This document shows, piece by piece, positions 42,582 to 53,380 of a DNA stretch of 64,000 bases. The position numbers and the translations under genes are program-made. The stretch is from Parietichytrium sp. I65-24A (taxonomy: Eukaryota; Sar; Bigyra; Thraustochytrida; Thraustochytriidae), in NCBI GenBank assembly GCA_012862575.1, contig BLSF01000105.1, positions 1-64,000 of the forward strand, written 5' to 3'. Each line of letters opens with the position of its first letter. The first letter of the stretch is position 1. The notes below the pieces were generated by a model, which was not told the origin of the DNA, made no database searches, and saw nothing but the letters and a program-made list of their open reading frames with translations.

Positions 42582-42833
42582 ATGGAGCGAAAAATCGTCA
42601 CTTCTTTCTTGCGCAGCTCAATCTTGATGCAAACCAATGCAACGGATTTCGAAGCTCAGGACGAACGTCGTGCAACGTCCATGGGCACGTGCTTCCCGCG
42701 GCAGCGAAAGAACAAGTCGCCAACCGGTCTAAAAGTTTCTCCTTCCTCGGTTTCAGTTTTGGAAACAAGTCCCAAGAGGACTTTTGACAGGTTGCTGTGC
42801 GGCAAATATTTCGAATTTCGAAATTTTTCATGA
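42582..42833 (+). CDS. Candidate small ORF, 83 codons, unknown
   Basis: ATG to TGA, 83 residues. It contains FEAQDERRATSM, a basic PRQRKNKSPTGLK segment and SSVSVLETSPKRTFDRLLCG. It looks more protein-like than its surroundings, with mixed composition and no repeats, but no family is recognised and no promoter feature stands out. It may be spurious. Confidence 0.2.
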   Translation: MERKIVTSFLRSSILMQTNATDFEAQDERRATSMGTCFPRQRKNKSPTGLKVSPSSVSVLETSPKRTFDRLLCGKYFEFRNFS

Positions 42834-45817
42834 ACAAAAGCTTTTCACGAAATTCGACACAGTGCATTTAATCCGCCATCATTCGGTCCCCTTCTTGTTC
42901 CTTTCCGACCGCATTCTCCGCACGTGCCACACTCGATAGCTCCGATCCCGGGTGGCGAAATCGCTCGCAAAATTCTTGCCTCTTCTTTCATTCAATTATG
43001 ATTTTTGTTTTTTCGAACGAATTCCAGACGAAGCGGTCTTTCGCTCAACTTTCATTAAACAATTTACAAATTCGCGGACAGAAACCAGTAAAAGCGGACG
43101 TTTACCAGCGCTAGCGTGCGAAACAAAAACGAGTCCATAACTCACTCGCATCATCTCCTCTCTTCAATTCAAGCCATCCGAAGGGCTGTGAGGTGAAGGT
43201 AGGCGTATCCTATCGCAAACCCTAATGCGCAAATCAGAAGTCAGAAGATTGCCATGGGAGTTTCCTGCAGTAAGGCTCTCTACTCCTGGTTTGAAGAAGG
43301 TGGGACAGCGATGAGAACTTCAAGTAAGCGTAGAATTAGGAGCGAGGTAGCGGCAATTAGCGGGAGAAAGTGAGAGGCGGGTTTCAATGTGGGCTGTTGC
43401 TGAAATTCTCACGCGATCATACCTGTAGCTTCCACCGATGTTCCCAGTTGAAGTCCGTCCTAGCGTTTTAGATAGTGCCTGCTATCGGTAGGCACTCGGA
43501 ACATTGAGGGTCTTCTACTTGCCGTTGCCGCTTGTAACGATGCGCGCCCCCTCAAACAAAGGGGGGAGGTAGTGTGATGGGAAGATTCCAGCTTGGTGAG
43601 CAAAAGCCATGGCATGAATGTTTCAACGATTGTGGAAGAGAATCCTCGAGATGCGTGCTCTCTCTCAACTCCCATTTCGGGCGGAGAATGTCGCACCCCA
43701 GACTCTTTCAGACGCCTTCCCTCCGAGCTCCGGGCTCTCTCATCAACCAAATACTTCAACGACCAGAATCAACTTCGAAACGAACGTCGTTGTTTCCTCT
43801 TTAGAATCAATCCCCTCATCCGCGCTCGTGGTGTGGGGTGTGCTCTTTCAGAATGCCATAAATAAAACTTTCTCCTCAAACGAGCTTGAGATTTTTTACT
43901 CATGAGAAGAAAATCCAAGGTGGTGGTATGTGCTTACGATCCACAGGGAAAGAGGTAGGCGGTTGATAGCCTTTACTAGAGCTTTCGAATACGAGTCGAT
44001 GAGAAGTTGGACGAGAAGTCTCCGGTAGGACGCGGTAGTGACACGGAGAAATTCACAGCAGACATATTCGACCGCTTCCACAGCATTCCTTGGAGGGGAA
44101 ATCTCTCTTTCATTCACACGAAAACCGACGGAATTAGCTTATCCCCATTTCCCACCGCTCTTTTTCCCACCCTCGTGATGTCTCCCTGTGTTCGAATCCA
44201 TGATGAACAAAAAACACAGAATTTATAGAGTTTGAAGAATTTGTAGAATTGAGAACTTTGAAAAAACAACTTTTCAAGTGCAGTGTGAGGGCTCGAGCTT
44301 GCGCGCTGAAGAAGCAGCCTCTCCGCTCCTTCACACTCGAAAGTTCGCCAACTCTTGAACAGAAAAGCAAATGCCGGCATTCACAATCGCGTTTAGCCAT
44401 TTCTCGCCCATTCTAGACATAAACAGGCGCTACACCGATTGGACTCGCAGTGAGTATAGATTACTGCACGCGAGAAGGAGAACCAAGAGGAGAAGGAAAA
44501 AAGAAAAAGGAGAAGGGTGGATGGATAGATGGCTGGTTTGCCTTCGCACGCGCATCAAAGAAGGCGTTTTCTTGCACCTGCAACTCCAGCCGCTCTAACG
44601 TTTAACTTTCATAGACTTCAGATTACAGATTCAGATTTCAGGTTCAGCAGAAACGAAGCTACCACAAGGCCTAGCAAATACGACTGTCCGGTGAGCGAAC
44701 AAGGAGCGGTTCGCGGAGGGGAGAATTCTGCTGCGCGGTGCGTGCATTACCGGAATTCTCACTGTACCGGGGCGAGAAGTCGGGCTATTTTTGCACATAT
44801 CTGCAAAAGCGTCGGTGAAGTTCTTTCGTTGTTGAACCATAATTTTAACTAATTAACTCTGCCTCGGGAATTCGGAACTTGCTGTCGCTGTCGTGAAGTA
44901 GCTCAGACTAAGACGTCCCATCGTGCTGTTGGGTGCACTGCTTCGAGATCAGGAGCGCCGCGACGAAGCCAACAGCCTCTTTATTGGGATGCGGGGACTA
45001 CTGGAGCGCGTACCACCGAGCTAGTAGGGACCGCTTCCGTGGTTCAACAGCTGAATTGACTCTGAAATTGTGGGCAGGAAAATGCACGGAAAGGAAGGCA
45101 GCTCTTTCAGCTATGCTATCCATGGCCCTTCCTCGCTCAAGCTGAGAAATCCAGGAGCTTGGCTCCACCGCAGTCAACCGCTTGTTGGACGACTTGAAGG
45201 TTCCCACCGGCCAAGCTGCAGTCCATTTGCGCGCAGTTCGGTGTGGAGATGCGCTCATCGATAAGCGCTAACGCACACTGCCGGAACCCATGAGCCTCGC
45301 CATTTGGGCCTCCAATCCATGAATCTCAGGCTGTGGTGGGTTATGTTCACTGTGCAACGGCGAGCGGACTTTCGCCGAACGAGCGGAGAAACAAATATCG
45401 TACCCGAAAGAAGGACGAATCCTCGCACGGAATCAATTATTAAGGAGGTGCGCATCACAAAGTAATAAGCGTAATTCCAACATGCCTCGAAGAGGTGATT
45501 CTGCACTTGTGAGAAAAGCCATTATTAACTCGTTGACAGGCATGACGTTAAAAATGGTTCCTTTCTGTTCAGGGAAAGATTTGCTGCCCTGACAATAAGA
45601 AAAATGACATTCTACAGGACTTACAGGCCACGGCCACGCCTGGGAGCAATCTTTCCGTTCAACAGAATCCAATTCTTACACGTCTCATGCTTTTTTTTAA
45701 TTTATACATTGGACAAAAAAGGCAAGGGCCAGTAATCTATAAAGGTATATATTTGTGCACACAGTTGACACGGGGATCGGCCCGAACGAATATATGCAGC
45801 CAAGCCCTCGTTATAAG

Positions 45818-45832
45818 TACTCACAGTCAGTA
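45818..45832 (+). promoter_or_regulatory. Exact 15-bp element TACTCACAGTCAGTA
   Basis: Full match to the consensus with A at the centre. The candidate small spliced gene at 45938 starts 105 bp downstream in the matching orientation. Confidence 0.4.
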
Positions 45833-45937
45833 CCCGTTCGCCAGGCTGTGGCGTGGTAGTCAAGCTTGCAGGCCCCCACAAGTGGCGAAAGCACAATAAT
45901 TATTATCGTTGAAAATATTGGAAGGTTTTTTTCTGAG

Positions 45938-46275
45938 ATGTCTCTTGCACTTGATGCACCTGCTCCTTCTGCTGCTTCTGCAGAATTCAGGTGTGTTGTA
46001 CTGTGATCCAGTCCATTGGAAGTTGAAGCGAAGGAAAATCTTTCCACGCTCGGCAGTAGGCAGCCAAGTGAGTCCAGCTTGGCAAATATGTCACCTGCTC
46101 TAAATGGCTTTTGCTCCCCGCAGGTCACAGGAAGAGCGAGATGTCCAAGTTCCTTGACGGAGCCTTCGGAAATTTAATCCCGGACGAAATATCTTCCAGA
46201 GCTCTAGTCTTTTCGACGGAATCTATTCAGATTTCTATTACAGAAGAAGCCTTTCAAAATTCAGAACAGATTTAG
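45938..46275 (+). CDS. Candidate small two-exon gene (65 aa), unknown
   Basis: Exon 45938-45990 starts MSLALDAPAPSAASAEF and ends at CAG|GTGTGT. After 140 nt, an acceptor GTCACAG at 46130 joins in phase to 46131-46275, which adds KSEMSKFLDGAFGNLIPDEI and ends in TAG. Other donor/acceptor pairs are possible. The exact upstream element at 45818 lies at a distance like those of real genes. No homology is recognised and the intron is twice as long as the two confirmed ones. Confidence 0.22.
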
Positions 46276-46738
46276 ACAGGCAAGCTTGCTAAATCCGTTT
46301 GGTTCCATGCGGGCAATGCAGTCTCCATAACAAGTGGACATAGAAAATGCCGCTAACCGCATCTTACCACAAATCAGCGATTTACGCCTAATTACCATAG
46401 AACTCACTAAAACCGAAGGGTTTCTTAGTGTTTACAGTAGCCAGCCGAAGATGATTCCAAGAAACGTCTTGTTTTCTTCGCACCGCACCGTCGCCTTCGG
46501 CAAGCTCGGAAATGTTTCCCGCCCGTTTAAGGTATAGACTGATCCACTCTTAGAATAAATATGGTTAGCGATAAGAGTAGTGCGGCTCTCCTCTGAACCA
46601 AGCACTAACCGGTTGCTCCCATAATCTCTAGTGTAGCACGTGCGATGGTTCAGGACTGTGAAGTTTCCGCACTTTAACACGAAGAGTACGAGGACAGAGC
46701 AGCAAGGAGTACAAACATTCCACAAACCTTTATGCATA

Positions 46739-46753
46739 CACTCACAGTCAGTA
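46739..46753 (+). promoter_or_regulatory. Near-copy of the 15-bp element
   Basis: CACTCACAGTCAGTA, one mismatch at the first base. An ATG 209 bp downstream (46962) opens a 29-codon frame starting MEEEKIVCHW. Confidence 0.35.
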
Positions 46754-48555
46754 CCCCAAAATCATTGCTCATATTTTTCCGGTAGCCGCAATTAGTCTCG
46801 ACGGAGTTGGAGGAAGAAAGAAGAAACGTACAAACGAGTCCTATTTCCTGCATTTACGAGTCCTATTCACAGCGGTGAATGGACTCTCTACAGTGCAACC
46901 TCACGGTGCTGGTGGGACATGACAACTACTAGAAACCATAGCGTTTCTCGCACAAGTGAAAATGGAGGAGGAGAAAATAGTGTGTCATTGGGCAACCACT
47001 CGAACATTGCAACCCTCCTTGGCCTTACCCTATTTAGTATCAACAGTATAGCACCCATTGATTGCCACCGACCAGTATCACTATGAGTTATTAGACGGCG
47101 CTAGGCAGCCAGAATCTAGATGCTAATCGGATCGGTAGATATAAAGCTAAGTCAATGTTGACAAGACATCCTGAACTTTTGAAAGCGTGAGAGTACGATA
47201 CGGAAAAGCTGCGAACGAGGCCTCACAATGTCATCCCCATGGAACTCGCAGAAGCCGCTTTCGGCGACAACTTCACAGTACTTTGGACAATATCTGGACT
47301 AAGCTGGACATCTTGCCCAATGCCAAAAGAAAGAATGCACGTCCTACACTCTCGCCGCCAATTATACTAGTCTTCCCGACTTCCCACGCCCATTGACACT
47401 ACACACCTCTACGCTACACTATTTCAGACCCTAGCTGTCCTAGCCGAAAGCGAGAAGGAAGAACTTTGTTTTCCCCTCCGAGACAGAGAGAGGCTTAGCT
47501 TTTCCTTATACATGTTGTGTACAGTGGTGCATCGTTGGGCTCGCCAGAGCAAGGAGAAAGAGAAAAGCGGGAAGAGGAAAGAGGAAAGAGGCAGAGAGAG
47601 GGAGAGAGTTTGTGAAAAAGGAAAGGAAGGGAGAAACGAAAGACGGTGGTCTCTCACGCGTACGGGAGTGGAAGCAGCGAGGAAGAACGAGACGTCTCAT
47701 TCATCCCGGCGTAAAACGAGCCAGGCGAATGCTAGTCTGAGTTCCCTTTTCAAGATGGGTTTTACCGTGCCTGACTTTTCTCTCGTTTTCCACCTCCTTT
47801 CCGTTTTCTCAATTTGACCTAAAACCTCTTGATCTTGATCTCGATGTTTTCATCTTCATTTTATCATTGATTATTTATTTTACGATACTAGCCATCAATC
47901 CATTCATCCATCACGCAAGCCAACCATGGCGCTAGCAAATATCAAATATCAAATATCTTGCAATCAATTGCGCCCTGATCTGGACCATCTTGACCATCTG
48001 GACCACTCAACGACAACTGTCAAATTGTCATAAGCTACGTCGCCAGCGAAAGCGTCGTCCAAGTGCTATCATCGAGAGCACCACGTTGTGTGCAACGCAG
48101 ATGAGAGAGTGTTTGTAATACAACTAAAACCCAACTCACAGCGCACCCTTCCGAGTTCCATCCGAGAGGAGTAGGCGCTTGCTGTGCCGCTCTCGTGAGC
48201 TCAGATCGCACTTCAGACATCTTCAGACCTGAATTAACATACACTTATATTTTAATTCTCTTCTTCCCACGCAATGCCATTTCTCCGCACTACACTCCCA
48301 TAGCCATTTCCCTACGAGTGCAGGCGGCCCCGCCCTCCGAGGAAGCGCCGTTAGCGCTGCGCTACTCCGGAGGGTAGGAGTGCGGGTAGTGGAGTGGTAG
48401 CGGCGCACTGAACGGGATGGAAAATAGATAGATTTTAACCGCGAGTGATATAATGTTAAGTTTAGTGGCAAGTGCGAGCCACAGCCATTGCCGCGTGCGA
48501 GAAGAATCATGAAGAATCAGTGAAACCTCGGCACAAGCGGGAAACCGCCCAAAAA

Positions 48556-48727
48556 CTTGCAGAAAGCGACAGGAGAAAGTGAAGAAATGGAAAATGAGAA
48601 CGGCGCTCGGGAGGAGAAATTGTCTCCGGAGAATCAGCCAATGCACGATCAGAGAGGGAAGTTGCGAGGGCGGGAAAGGGAAGGGAAAGCGAGGGAAGAG
48701 TGGGAAGAGAGGAGGGAGGAGGCAAGA
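48556..48727 (+). other. Purine-rich open segment, possible exon
   Basis: The segment is open between an acceptor-like ACTTGCAG and a donor-like AGAG|GTGAGAAC. It translates as a Glu/Arg-rich stretch including GAREEKLSPENQPMHDQRG. GA-rich DNA often gives such translations by chance, so this is weak. Confidence 0.15.
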
Positions 48728-49279
48728 GGTGAGAACAAGACCGGTGGAGCACTACGGTATGCGCTGCCAAGCCGCTAAGGCCGTTGGCGCACAGTCTTGT
48801 TCATGCAACAGCATGGCGGCTGACTGGGTGGGCTATGCACGAGGCTGAGACATGCGGTAAGAATCAGGACTAGCAGGGCGTTCAGCGACGGGTCTAGGCT
48901 GCCGGAGATGGGAGCCACCGGCGGCCATGCAAACTTCAAACCAAAATCTCAACTCTGAAACCTTTCCAGAAAACAACAAGCTGCGGTGCTGTGAGCTTTT
49001 TGTGCGTGCCGAGTATTTCAGCACCTAAACTTGAACCCGTTCAGTCCCTCAATCGTGTGCCTGTACCGCGAGTCTTTCTTGTGCGTAGCACGTGTCCTTT
49101 TGAATTCACCCAACGCCAGTCATTCGAACTCCACCTTACCTAGCAAAAGAACAGACTTGCTCTGTCTTTCAGTTCCAGGTACATTGGAAACCGCTAATAG
49201 CAGCACAAGAGCTTTTGGTTGGCACGATCAATCCCTAAACTTGAATCAGCCCGGCAAACCACAAACACAAACTGCAACA

Positions 49280-49486
49280 ATGGGAGCACCAAACAGAGGC
49301 CCAGTCAACAAATCCATGGCTTCTGACTCCTCGCGCAAAGCCGTCGTCGTGAGCGCGGTGATGTCTCAATTTGTGCAGATTAATGTCATCCCTGCCACGG
49401 ATGACAGACCAGCCTTTCCAAGGAGGAAAAGACTCAATGCCACAGCAACTCTGCCCGTGTTCACACCACAGCCACAAAACTATTAA
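49280..49486 (+). CDS. Candidate small ORF, 68 codons, unknown
   Basis: An ATG in a favourable CAACA-ATG-G context after an A/C-rich leader opens 68 residues (MGAPNRGPVNKSMASDSS...) ending at TAA. GC-ending codons are frequent in its middle part. No family or domain is recognised, and it overlaps no other candidate. It may be chance. Confidence 0.2.
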   Translation: MGAPNRGPVNKSMASDSSRKAVVVSAVMSQFVQINVIPATDDRPAFPRRKRLNATATLPVFTPQPQNY

Positions 49487-50122
49487 ATTGTGCGCCTGTG
49501 ATGCGCACCGCCATTTTGCTTGATTTTGCGAGGAACCCCGGAGTGATTTTGCTCAACCGCGAAGGGTCTTCTTCTTATACTCCTCCTATCTCTTGCCGAG
49601 CTCACTGGCTGGCAGGATTTTGTAGGATTCTTAATTTTCCAGGGAGCTGGAACTCATTTTTGCTCTGATGTTGTAACCGTAATCTTAATTTCCATTGTTT
49701 GTCACTTCATCTTTCGTCCATGCAACTTGACCTGCCTGTGAGAATCGGCCATCGCAGACAATAATAACCCATGCCATACCTGCCAGACCTGCCAAGCTCC
49801 TTCGCAAACTTATTGTAACTCCTCAATCCGTCAACGTTTAACCCCCCGTCAGGGCAGAAACGACAGGGGAGCATTTGGGAAACCCGATACACGGGCCCAT
49901 GCTGGTGAGCAGGGGAGGGCCAAACCAAGACAATATGCGTAGCTGATTGGAGGTTGTTTGGTCTTGATCAAGATACATTCTTTTTTATTATTGGAAAAAA
50001 GGGAGAGGAGAAGGTAAACAAATTTTCAGAACAGAAGAATTCATTCAGGGAAAATACGAAATCGGGCTCCTCCGTGTGTACAAAAATCTCGAGTCCTCCG
50101 AGCGGTCATGCAATTCAGTTGA

Positions 50123-51754
50123 CTATTCGGAGTCGTCCATGTCGTCTTCGTCGTCCTCGGAAGCGCCCTGTTCCTCGTCACTTGCCTCCTCAGGAATAAT
50201 ATCGTCATCACCTCGGTCCTCTTCCTGATCTTGACCTTCGCCGCCCTCTTCAGAGCTGGCGTCGTTCAGGAGATTCTTATGCTCGAGGTAGCAAGTAGCC
50301 CACAGCATCTGTTCTATGGTTCGAAGGTGGCCGTCGTTTTGGATGGAACCGAGCGTTTCTCGGCACTGCTCGATGTTTTCGCCAAAGGTGCTAAACAGGT
50401 AGTCCAACATCTCCTCGCCACAATCGCCCCACCAACCCTCGCTGCGAGCATAATAGATGACTGCAAACTCGAACGGTGTCCACCTTGGCGCCTTGAGCTC
50501 CTCAACCTTTTTCGCGGAGACATTCTTTGCTACAAACCCCTCCATCATTTGATCGATCGCGGTGTCCAGTTCGCCATTGCAGTGCGCCACGTCCACGCAC
50601 TTTTCGGAATAGGTACGCACGGACAGAAGGTACGGAATGTACGCGTTGGTTTCCAGTGCCTTGGCGCAAGCCGTCTTCACGTCGTCCTCGGACACGTCGT
50701 CCTCACGGTTGATAAAATGTCCAACAAACTCAATAAGCACCATGTCCCAGAGCATCATGCTCAAGAACGGGTCGTCCTTCGCGTTTGTCCCGGCGTCGTG
50801 CGCGTCCGAGAGAGCCTTCTCAATGACCTGACGCGCCTTGCCGAGCTCCGAGATCTCGATGAAGCAGGAAGCGGCAAGCCACGCACCCAAAGACCCCAAA
50901 AACATCTCGCCGTCCATTTCGCGCGCTTTGCAGATGACCTCGCTTCCTTCGGTGGCGGCCTTTTCGCCCGCCAAAAGCAGGAGCCGCGCCAAGAGCACGT
51001 GGTTGACCAGTATCTTGCGCGTCTCCGCGTTGGTGCCCCAATGCCCGTCGTACTGTTCCATGTAATCGTCGCCCTTGCCGAGCTCGCGCTCCTCCTCCTC
51101 GCGCTCCTTGCGCTCCTTCTCCTCGTGGTACTCTGGGTACAGCCATGGGTACGCCTCCTCTGCCGGGCGCGCGCAGCCGCGCAGCCTGTTGGGATCCTTG
51201 AGCGCCTTGAGCTTGAGCACCTCCCTGCGCCGCAGATGCTCCTCCTTGCCCGGGTACCAGCAGCGCAGCTTCTCGCTCTCTCTCGCGATGGCCTCCCGCA
51301 GCTGCTTCTTGCCCAGCTTGCGCCGCGTCTCCTTCACCCTGCCCTTGGAGTCCCTCGCCGCCGTCTGCTCGATCACGCTCTTCTGCCGCAGGCTCCTCTC
51401 TTTCCTCGCGTCCGCCAGAGCGGCCAGGTCCTCTTCGCCCTTCCTGCCCCTCTTCTTCGCCGCCACGTCCTGCAGCCCGCCGCGCGCGGCACTCTGCACG
51501 TCCCCGCGGTGCGTCAGCACGCCCAGAGCCCCCTCGGCCTTGGCCTTCTCGCGCTGCTTGTCGCGCTCCTCCTGCTCCTTCTTCGCGCGGAGCACCTGCG
51601 CCATGGCGCGCCGACCTGCCTTCGCATCGCGCTTCGCCTCCTCGCGCTCCGCCTTGCGACGCTCCTTGTGCAGACCTGAAGCCTTGCCGCGCTTCTTACC
51701 CAGACGCAACACACCGGGGTCCTGCCCCAGACGCTTGCCGCTGCGACGGCCCAT
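50123..51754 (-). CDS. Charged protein with helical-repeat (TPR-like) body, unknown function
   Basis: I do not recognise this 543-residue protein with certainty. The first 215 residues are extremely Lys/Arg/Glu/Ala-rich, predicted helical, with nucleolar-type basic clusters. Residues about 240-480 read as paired amphipathic helices (for example VNHVLLARLLLLAGEKA and ACAKALETNAYIPYLLSVR), weakly like TPR proteins and distantly like the ST7 family. The last 50 residues are almost all Asp/Glu. Basic head, helical body and acidic tail are typical of nucleolar or ribosome-assembly chaperones, but that is inference. The 5' half is very GC-rich, giving long antisense frames. One GTGA repeat block and a CTCACTGTCA core lie upstream. 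Confidence 0.75.
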   Translation of the reverse strand: MGRRSGKRLGQDPGVLRLGKKRGKASGLHKERRKAEREEAKRDAKAGRRAMAQVLRAKKEQEERDKQREKAKAEGALGVLTHRGDVQSAARGGLQDVAAKKRGRKGEEDLAALADARKERSLRQKSVIEQTAARDSKGRVKETRRKLGKKQLREAIARESEKLRCWYPGKEEHLRRREVLKLKALKDPNRLRGCARPAEEAYPWLYPEYHEEKERKEREEEERELGKGDDYMEQYDGHWGTNAETRKILVNHVLLARLLLLAGEKAATEGSEVICKAREMDGEMFLGSLGAWLAASCFIEISELGKARQVIEKALSDAHDAGTNAKDDPFLSMMLWDMVLIEFVGHFINREDDVSEDDVKTACAKALETNAYIPYLLSVRTYSEKCVDVAHCNGELDTAIDQMMEGFVAKNVSAKKVEELKAPRWTPFEFAVIYYARSEGWWGDCGEEMLDYLFSTFGENIEQCRETLGSIQNDGHLRTIEQMLWATCYLEHKNLLNDASSEEGGEGQDQEEDRGDDDIIPEEASDEEQGASEDDEDDMDDSE

Positions 51755-51989
51755 CCCGCTATGCCTGTCTGCCTTTCTTACTTGCTTGCTTGCTTACTTT
51801 CGCACTTGCGGCAATGGCAGTGAGTGAGTGAGTGAGTGAGTGAGTGGGTGGGTGATTGATTGATGTATTCACAGGCAATGTATTCGCTTGGTTCGCTTCG
51901 TTCAAGTTGTCCTGTTACTGTGGACACTGTGGACGCTTTTGATTGAGGTGTGACACACCAAGTAAATGACTTGCGTTTTAGTGATTGAT

Positions 51990-52000
51990 TGACAGTGAGT
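51990..52000 (-). promoter_or_regulatory. CTCACTGTCA core upstream of the 543-aa protein gene
   Basis: The + strand reads TGACAGTGAGT. On the gene strand it is ACTCACTGTCA, about 236-246 bp before the ATG, the same orientation as at the MYB, isomerase and ubiquitin-protease genes. Confidence 0.35.
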
Positions 52001-52097
52001 TTTCTTTCTGGGCTGTTGGTTGCTGTTGCTTGCTGATGCTGTTGTTGCTGTGCAATGAATGAATGATTGAGTGAGTGAGTGAGTGAGTGATCTCGTT

Positions 52098-52153
52098 TGG
52101 AATGGAATGGAATGGAATGGAATGAAATGGAATGGAATGGAATGGAATGAATG
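52098..52153. repeat. (GGAAT)n pentamer array
   Basis: About eleven TGGAA/GGAAT units, with one GAAAT variant, lie 340-400 bp upstream of the 543-aa protein. The unit is the same as in human satellite III, which is most likely convergence of simple repeats. Confidence 0.8.
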
Positions 52154-53223
52154 TAGATTGGAAGAGATGGGCGTTTCCTGTTTTTCTGTTTTTCTGTTCT
52201 TCTGTCCGCTGTCTCTTGCGATTGCATTTTTTGCATGAATGAAATTTCTTTCTTTGGCTTTGGCAACTTTGGCAGCACATTGTCGCCTTCGTTTTCTCAC
52301 TGCGACATGTGCGCTACACGTTTGCTATAAGAGGCTGGTAGTGCCCAGGGACGTGATAGGAATCGGTTATGAAGCGGATAAGGGTACCGGGACTAGTCAA
52401 TTGCGTTCCCCTGCCTCTGCCATCAGCGAACGATTCGCGAACAAGAGAATGCTTCTCTGGGACAGTGAACAAGCGAGCTGTTCTGCGCAAGCGTGGGAGG
52501 TGGCGGTCAGGTGAAACACATAGCGTAGACTAGAATCCAGTGAGGGAGCCGCTGGGCTATCATTTAGACTAGTCTCGCCAGGTAGGACCTGGCGTGTGTG
52601 TGGCACGAATCGTGCATTTGTGTTGATTGTGCGTTACGCGCAGCTAGTCTAAACAGCTAGGTCCTGGCGTTCGCTTTATTGGCGTGCGTGCAATTGAATG
52701 CAATGGATTGCTTCGATGGACGGGTTGAAAGTGCGTGAGTTAGTTGTATTTCGAGAGCACAACTTTGCACAGGCCGATACTTTTTCATTGAAAAAGTTTG
52801 ATTAAAGTCAATCCTCCCTATACACACGAAACACTTTTCCTTATCTCGCATCCCACAAACGAATTGGCGGAGTCGGCTTTGGTAAGCTTATTGGTTGTTG
52901 ACATGATAAAAGTTGTACTTGTGCAGCATGCCTCCCTCTCTCTGTGCACAGCATTGGTAGTAGACAGATAGATGGCAATTGGCGAAAATTGGCGCGAGAA
53001 CTTGCAATACTAGGCGGAGGCTCGAGCCAAGGCGAGAACAGTGTGAGGAGCGAAGAAGCGAGGAAGCTGTCAAACCTGTGGCGCCCCGTGTTGTGCTGCG
53101 CTGAGAGACGACCGAGAGCGAGACGCCAAGATCTTGCTTGCCCTTCCGACGAGTTGCGCGTCGCCTGACTGGGAGTCCCAGGCCGCCAGTGGAGAAACAC
53201 TGGAGACCCTGCAGAGGGGACGC

Positions 53224-53250
53224 TTGCTTTGCTTTGCTTTGCTTTGCTTT
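53224..53250. repeat. (TTTGC)5 pentamer array
   Basis: Five tandem TTTGC/GCTTT units about 130 bp upstream of the seven-helix protein start. Confidence 0.75.
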
Positions 53251-53380
53251 ATATGAATCGTTGGAGAAGCTGGTGTAGGTAGACGCGGCGTCCTGCTGCG
53301 GGAGAGGGCGGGGCCCATTTGTGGAAATTGATCTCTTGGGGTGGGGGAGGGTAGGGGGGGGACATTGAGGACCCCCTTTC

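Larger units (their letters stand above)
29369..50122. other. 20.7-kb region without a recognisable gene
   Basis: This is the largest gap in the window and very different from the gene spacing on either side. Contents: AACCA/CCAAA units (30146-30181), long CT runs (30641-30668; about 31478-31625), CTTC (32973-32998), GAGT/GAGC (33046-33103), CAA (39346-39372), T-rich low complexity (about 42340-42470), and four good copies of the 15-bp element (34719, 39919, 45818, 46739). No reverse transcriptase, transposase, integrase, rRNA or tRNA signature was seen. Several short segments look like exons (listed separately with low confidence). It may be regulatory or decayed DNA, host small spliced genes, or be a non-coding RNA locus. 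Confidence 0.55.
51755..53380. other. Divergent intergenic region with dense simple repeats
   Basis: These 1.6 kb carry promoters of the divergent 543-aa and seven-helix protein genes. GTGA repeats (51819-51855 and 52069-52090), a TGACAGTGAGT core (51990-52000), a GGAAT pentamer array (52098-52153) and TTTGC pentamers (53224-53250) are present. Other frames here are translations of these repeats. Confidence 0.6.

Noticed and set aside
44180-44205. GTTCGAATCC word resembling a tRNA B box
   Set aside because: No matching A box, acceptor stem or anticodon arm at the proper distances on either strand.
50231-51679. 482-codon frame on the + strand
   Set aside because: It is antisense to the 543-aa gene. 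The translation is a Leu/Arg/Val/Ala-rich mirror of Lys/Glu-rich coding sequence with strong GC-ending codons.
52098-52153. GGAAT array as a satellite or centromere repeat
   Set aside because: Only about 56 bp and single-locus here; an ordinary microsatellite is the simpler reading.
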